Made by a program: the position numbers and the translations under genes. The notes under the pieces were generated by a model that saw only the letters and a program-made list of their open reading frames with translations, made no database searches and was not told the DNA's origin. This document shows positions 59,242 to 64,000 of a stretch of 64,000 nt of DNA, one piece after another (positions within the stretch are counted from its first letter, which is position 1; each line of letters opens with the position of its first letter). Location of the stretch: positions 8,110,501 through 8,174,500 of the forward strand of contig CM069607.1 in the NCBI GenBank assembly GCA_035771175.1. Direction: 5' to 3'. This DNA comes from Paratinospora sagittata. Taxonomy: Eukaryota; Streptophyta; Magnoliopsida; Ranunculales; Menispermaceae.

Positions 59242-59715
59242 TAGGGGTGTTCCTGTTGAATCCCATTGACCCGATGACATCGAATATTTTGAATTGGCTT
59301 AGGTTAAGTTTATACATTTAATTGATTTGAATTGAGTTTTGATACTTGTAACCCAATTAATTAGAATTGGGTCAAGGTTTTTATAAAAAATAATCTAATC
59401 AACTTGAATTAATTCTAATCAATTCGAACTAATTAAAGTGATAATTATTAAAAATATTATAATAAAAATAGTATAAAAGAAGTCACCTTAATAAGTATTA
59501 TAATAGTTACATTTGACATAAAAATAATTTTATAAATAAAATTTAAAAATTAAAAATTAAGTAGATCATGCAATTCTATAATTTATATACTAAGTAGACT
59601 AATCTGATCAACGCAACTCAAGCCAACTCGAAGATAGTGGGTTAGATTTAAGAGGTCTATTGAGTTGGGTTTGGTATTCCATGACTTCAACCAATCTAAC
59701 TTGTAAACAACCCTA
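59242..59715. mobile_element. TAGGG-type MITE (hAT-like), 474 bp
   Basis: It starts TAGGGGTGTT and ends, on the other strand, TAGGGTTGTT, with longer subterminal pairing. Flanking octamers GTTGGTTT and ATTGCTTT agree at 6 of 8 positions. Confidence 0.55.
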
Positions 59716-61300
59716 ATTGCTTTTAAACGATACACCAATTTCTCAAGAGTGAGGGCTACAAACATATATTAGGGGAAAAGTTAAAAAAAAAAAAAACTAC
59801 AGTATAACAAAAGTTGGGGGTCTGAGCCACCCTCTCAATCTCAAAGGGTGGGAGTTGCCAAAAATCTATGGCTCCATTTTGATATACAATTTAAAAATCA
59901 TTTTTTTGTTTTAGAATTTAAGATTCCAAGAAAAATGTCGTTATTTTTTTTTTCATATTGTATTCTACAAAAATGCACTTACTTGAACTGACATTCAAAA
60001 AAAATTTGTTAAAACTTTACTTTAAGATTTATGGAAAAAAACAATAATACATTAGTGTGTTCATCCATTCTAAAGATTCTCTACAACTTACTCTTTAGAG
60101 GTAAAAGGGTATATCTTGCAATATGTGAAATGAGCCAAAATAAGTTTTAATAATAACAAAAAAAAAATCATTATTTTTTAAAATTAAGATTCTAAATATA
60201 ATTTAAAAATAATAATTAAATTAGATGCGACAGAGAGGCATGTTGGACTGATATAATTTACATTGTAATTTTCACTTCAATCGATATAAGATTACTCATT
60301 AGATCTGTGATTTTCATTGCTTTTTTAAAATATATTCAACTTAACTAAATTTTTTTTTTTAATTATACGCAATCAGCCACATAAATTTACGTTTTCTATT
60401 GTTCTTTTAAAATTATCAATAGCAATAAAACACATTTACATAATTTTTATAAATAAATAAAACTCTCTCCATGTTCGGTTATAATTTAATGTTGCTTTGG
60501 ACGTAAGATCGTGAACACAAATCGAATTCGAAAAAAATAAAAATAAAATATTTAAAACTTGTAATAAAATAAAAGAAAATAAAAAAATGGTAAAATGGTC
60601 GATGGAGAGACAAGGAATGGATGGACAATTGAGCAAAGGGGCAATTAGGTAATTCAGCTTTCAATACAGACACGAGTTGCTTTTAAGTGAGCCCCCATTC
60701 CTATTTTGACCGGATTGGCCCAACACCCAACAAAGCGAAAACAGAAAAACGCTGCTGTCATTTGTTGAATTGACGAAACGGAGACGCTTTTACCCCCAGT
60801 TTATTACTCGACTTGCTATCTTTTCTTAATGAATATAGGAATATGAATAGGGGTATTTTTGTCATTACAACCCACTTCTTGTAATATTGGCTAGATTCCT
60901 CAACATGTTTAACTAAAAAAAATACACATCTAAAACACGCAGTTATCTCTTGCCACGTGGCATATTATTAGGATATTCAAACCTCTACCCGCCCAAAAAA
61001 ATTCAAAGATAAAAAAGAAAAGAAAATATGAAACCTGTAAAGAGAATTTGAAGAGTAACTGAAAATGTAACTGTCATAACTGTTAAGCTCTTTTTCAGTG
61101 AAAATCATGAGCAACTACTTATCAATAAGACCATTACTTCTATCATATATAATACCACCACCTCCCATTTCTTTTTCTTATTCTTTTTTTCTTTTTTTCC
61201 CCTTGATAATTCTAACAACTACAGTACAAAAAGAAATGACAGGAAAAAAATGAAAGAATTCAAAAGAAAAAGAAATTAAATCCAATGATTATTGTTCATC
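59716..61300. other. Spacer with a perfect palindromic G-box
   Basis: No coding region recognised. TGCCACGTGGCA at 60951-60962 is a perfect 12-bp G-box palindrome (bZIP/bHLH target type). It may belong to a promoter whose gene I cannot identify. Confidence 0.4.
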
Positions 61301-61399
61301 ATCATTCTGTAATTTTTTTTTTTTCAGTCTGAAACAACAATAATTTCTCATTCTCTGGCAAACTTTGCTTTTTTTTTTTTTTACATAAAAGAATAATCC

Positions 61400-62641
61400 T
61401 AAGAAAGAATTAAAATAATCCAAGAATACAAAAGTTCAAAGGGAATCAAAAGAATGTGTTTCATTACAAGGGTAAGAGCAAGAGCAAGATTTTTCAACAC
61501 TTTAACAAAAAGATAGATAGATGAAAACATTACAAAACTGAATCTGGGTATTTCACCATTCTTTTTTTTGTCTTACCAGGTGAAAATAGGAAGAAGACAC
61601 TGAGAGAAGGGATGAAACGAGTTTACTCGATTTTGGGCTTAAAGAACTTGGGATTTTATATGGGTAAGTTGAGTTTTGTTAGGAAAATAACAAATTGCAG
61701 TATACATTTTCTGAATTTGGGCGGTAAAGCTTGTATAGGTTAGAGCAGGTCAGTACAAGAATATCAACATATCACGTTAGAGGCGGCGCGGCGTGGCGTG
61801 GCACAAGTTATCGACAAAATTGAACATTTGCACCTGCAGAAATCAGGTTATTAAGTCCATTTGGTCAAATGAAACCAATATGCCAGAGATGATAAGGAGT
61901 CCGGAGAGATGCTAAAGTACAACTCGCAGCAATTGGAGACAAAAATGAAATTACAAAGAAACCAACCTTTTCTTGGGTTTGTGAGGGATTATGATGGACT
62001 GTCTCCATCAACCTTTGAAGCAGAGGTTTTTCTTCTTATATAAATAGTCTCTCCGCCTGAAAACCGGGACCATATTAGCAGATAAGAATAGAGACAACTA
62101 GGAGATGTTCTCAGTAACTTTGGAAAAACAGAAATGCTCATTTATAATATCACTTTCAGATGATGTGCCAACCACAAATTCAGTTTGGATATAGACATCA
62201 GAGATATATATAAAAAAGCATTCAAAAAACAATGATGGATACCATATGGTAGCAGCTGCTTCTTCAGAAGCACGTTAGGTCTCAAAATGATGGATACCAT
62301 ATGATAAATCCGAACTACCCGCATTATCATACCCTTTTAGCAACAAAATCAAAATAAAAAATTGAAAAAAAGAAGAAGATAAAAAGTGAAAAGGGTAATT
62401 ACCTGTTTGCTTATGGACATGAGTACTTTAGTATTCAATGAATGGATTGAACTTTTGGCTCAAAGTAATTGATAGCCACAAGAAAACCTGTTCACGAAGC
62501 GAAGAATATTAAGAATTTTCTGTTAGATGGGAAAGAACAAAAACTGAAGCAAAGAAAAAGTCATTTAAATGTTTTGTCTTTTTTTGGTAATTTACCTTAT
62601 GGGAATTATTTTGGTGGTTCTTTGCATGTTTTTTCTACCCT
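61400..62641 (-). other. Probable multi-exon 3'UTR of the 5-phosphatase gene
   Basis: Downstream of the stop codon the minus strand has three segments with good splice borders. One is 62403-62487 (acceptor GAACAG, donor GTAATT). The second is 61967-62056 (acceptor TTTCAG, donor GTTGG). The third is a terminal exon from 61833 downward (acceptor CTGCAG) to an undetermined poly(A) site. None is coding in phase with the CDS. Inferred from splice motifs only. Confidence 0.4.
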
Positions 62642-64000
62642 TTATAAGAAATTAAATTCCGTGTATCCATGAGAGTATGGCAACAGCTCTTCAACCTCAA
62701 TCCGAGAACTAGAACAACTCATACTTCTCTTAATTCGACTTTGGTTAATTGATTGAACCTCAGCTAAAAAGATGCTATAAACTGGTCTATGATCTGAGAA
62801 CCTAGATTCTCCACGAACATATGATAATTGACGGAGCCCTCCTCCATACCACAAGATCCGGTCACACCTTCAATAAATCAAAAAATATCAAGTCAGCTCG
62901 ATATGATTGGTTCTTAAAATCCATGTCAGAACACACTCAGAAGCATAGTCTGGAGCTTCGTAGAACCTTCTTATGCTCTAGGCTATGCTTCTGAGTACGT
63001 TCTAACAACCGAGAATTGTAAAATTTGGAATAAGATACCCCATGATTACCATGCAGGTGTTCGTCGCTTCTCTTTAGGATGCATGTCATCACCTGCATAT
63101 CGATCCGAATTATTCGAATATTTGTATGTAGGTGGGAAATATATTTTTCCTTCATTCCATCCGACAAAAACATTGCCTTGTTTCTGCTGTACCCGAAGCT
63201 GCTAAAAAACAGCCAAAGTTTCAAGATTGATTCTCCGTAAAAAAATAAAAATGGAAGCTCAATGACAATGGCTCTGACACAAGAGAACCATCCTATTTAA
63301 AGAAGCAAGTACAGGGCCCAAGGTAACTTGCCTGGTCATTTTCCAGTAATGCCTTCCAGTTATGCATCTCGACAAGGGCTTTCACAGAACGGTAAGAGAG
63401 GGCAATCCGATAATTCAAATCTCCAAGCCATATAACACGACTGGACATGATAGGGAACAAGAACCACATCATCAGAAGAGACACAATGTAATCAGAAAAA
63501 AGTACAAAGTATTGTTTCTTTTTGAGAGAATGTTAAGGCAATTGAATTGTTCTTACTCGTGCTCAAGTATTGTCTCCGGTGACTTGTCATCTTCCATGCC
63601 ATGAACCCTCGGAAACCTAGTTTTTCTTAGGATCTCATTGACATCAGAATTTCTTCTTAGCTCGTCACCATCCTTCTGTCCTGAGGTTAAATGAGTACAG
63701 ACAAAGCAAAAGCTTGTTTGATGAAAGGACATGCTGATCGAGATCGAGCCCTGTAAAATGCAACATCATTTAAGTACTAAACAAAATTTTATAAATTGAA
63801 ACAATCATAACAATTCATCTAAAAACAATGTACCTTGTTTCCAAGATACCCCATTAATCCTCTGCCAACGCATGAGACTTTCATGCTCCGAACATCATCT
63901 CTAAGATCACTCTTCACCCACACCGTAAGGAATATACCAACCATTTGCTTACTAGCAACAAGGCAGTACCTAGAACTCCCTGTCGGTCTATCTCTGTCCT
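62642..64000 (-). CDS. IP5P: Type I inositol-polyphosphate 5-phosphatase, 3' part (runs off the window)
   Basis: Coding exons, in transcript order, are 64000-63834 (continuing beyond the window), 63750-63557, 63440-63332, 63198-63050 and 62867-62642; the visible part is 280 aa. The enzyme removes the 5-phosphate from inositol phosphates or phosphoinositides in the cytosol or at membranes. Visible family motifs: [76 protein letters not shown] (the catalytic WLGDLNYR), [29 protein letters not shown] (catalytic PAWCDRILW) and [15 protein letters not shown]. The C-terminal tail [16 protein letters not shown] is typical of plant type I members. The intron after LLENDQ uses a GC donor (CAG/GCAAGT, 63331-63330). 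All others are GT-AG. The N-terminal part is outside the window, so the subtype is not assigned. Confidence 0.93.
62929..63003. other. Short hairpin in the last coding intron of IP5P
   Basis: ACTCAGAAGCATAG (62935-62948) pairs perfectly with CTATGCTTCTGAGT (62983-62996). Flanking AGAAC/GTTCT extends the stem around a 2-bp mismatch. It fills a large part of the 182-bp intron. Possibly a tiny MITE remnant or a structured intron element. Confidence 0.6.

Noticed and set aside
1..64000. CRISPR arrays, operons, bacterial insertion sequences, bacterial-type ribosome binding sites
   Set aside because: The window is plant nuclear DNA with introns and plant retroelements; the direct repeats seen are microsatellites, LTR repeats or gene duplicates.

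Overview
This 64-kb window is plant nuclear DNA, almost certainly from a eudicot. It is AT-rich, with interrupted genes using GT-AG introns, nested LTR retrotransposons, MITEs, a SINE, and organelle-type housekeeping genes. No species could be named from sequence alone.

Region 1 (about 1-14.6 kb) is a tandem array of small secreted cysteine-rich (defensin-like, DEFL) genes on the minus strand, built from units of roughly 2.9 kb. Two copies look intact: DEFL1 at 2551-3524 and DEFL2 at 7015-8275. A third (12444-13939) has lost its start codon and its splice acceptor and carries a 5-bp deletion. A lone signal-peptide exon lies in inverted orientation at 6079-6139. The array is cut by a Copia relic at its left edge, a TAGGGG-type MITE, a solo LTR containing a fold-back LTR, and a 439-bp palindromic element with a perfect 5-bp target duplication.

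Region 2 (15.6-27 kb) is a nest of transposons. It holds a LINE RNase H fragment and a palindromic element split by a solo-LTR-like insertion (TSD CCAGC on both sides), which itself holds a decayed Ty3/gypsy element. A second, better preserved gypsy RNase H/integrase fragment follows.

Region 3 (27.4-50 kb) holds two neighbouring organelle-targeted housekeeping genes on the plus strand. One is a KOW-type ribosomal protein L24 (five coding exons, 159 aa, mitochondrial uL24 type). The other is a 791-aa pentatricopeptide repeat (PPR) protein with an uninterrupted coding exon. The interval has been duplicated and shuffled. A near-identical copy of RPL24 exon 4 sits in front of the PPR gene. The PPR promoter/5'UTR block occurs twice, and a fragment of the PPR start region lies inside the long 5' intron of RPL24. 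A minus-strand Tat-like gypsy relic, carrying an inserted 2.9-kb LTR, fills the gap.

Region 4 (50-64 kb) is mostly non-coding, with a hAT-like MITE (8-bp TSD), a tRNA-type SINE (13-bp TSD) and two more TAGGG MITEs. It ends in the 3' part of a minus-strand type I inositol-polyphosphate 5-phosphatase gene, which has one GC-AG intron and a probable multi-exon 3'UTR.

The genes do not form an operon-like system. The most unusual content is the DEFL array and the layered palindromic/LTR insertions. All similarity statements come from reading the sequence and from memory of the families. No database search was run.
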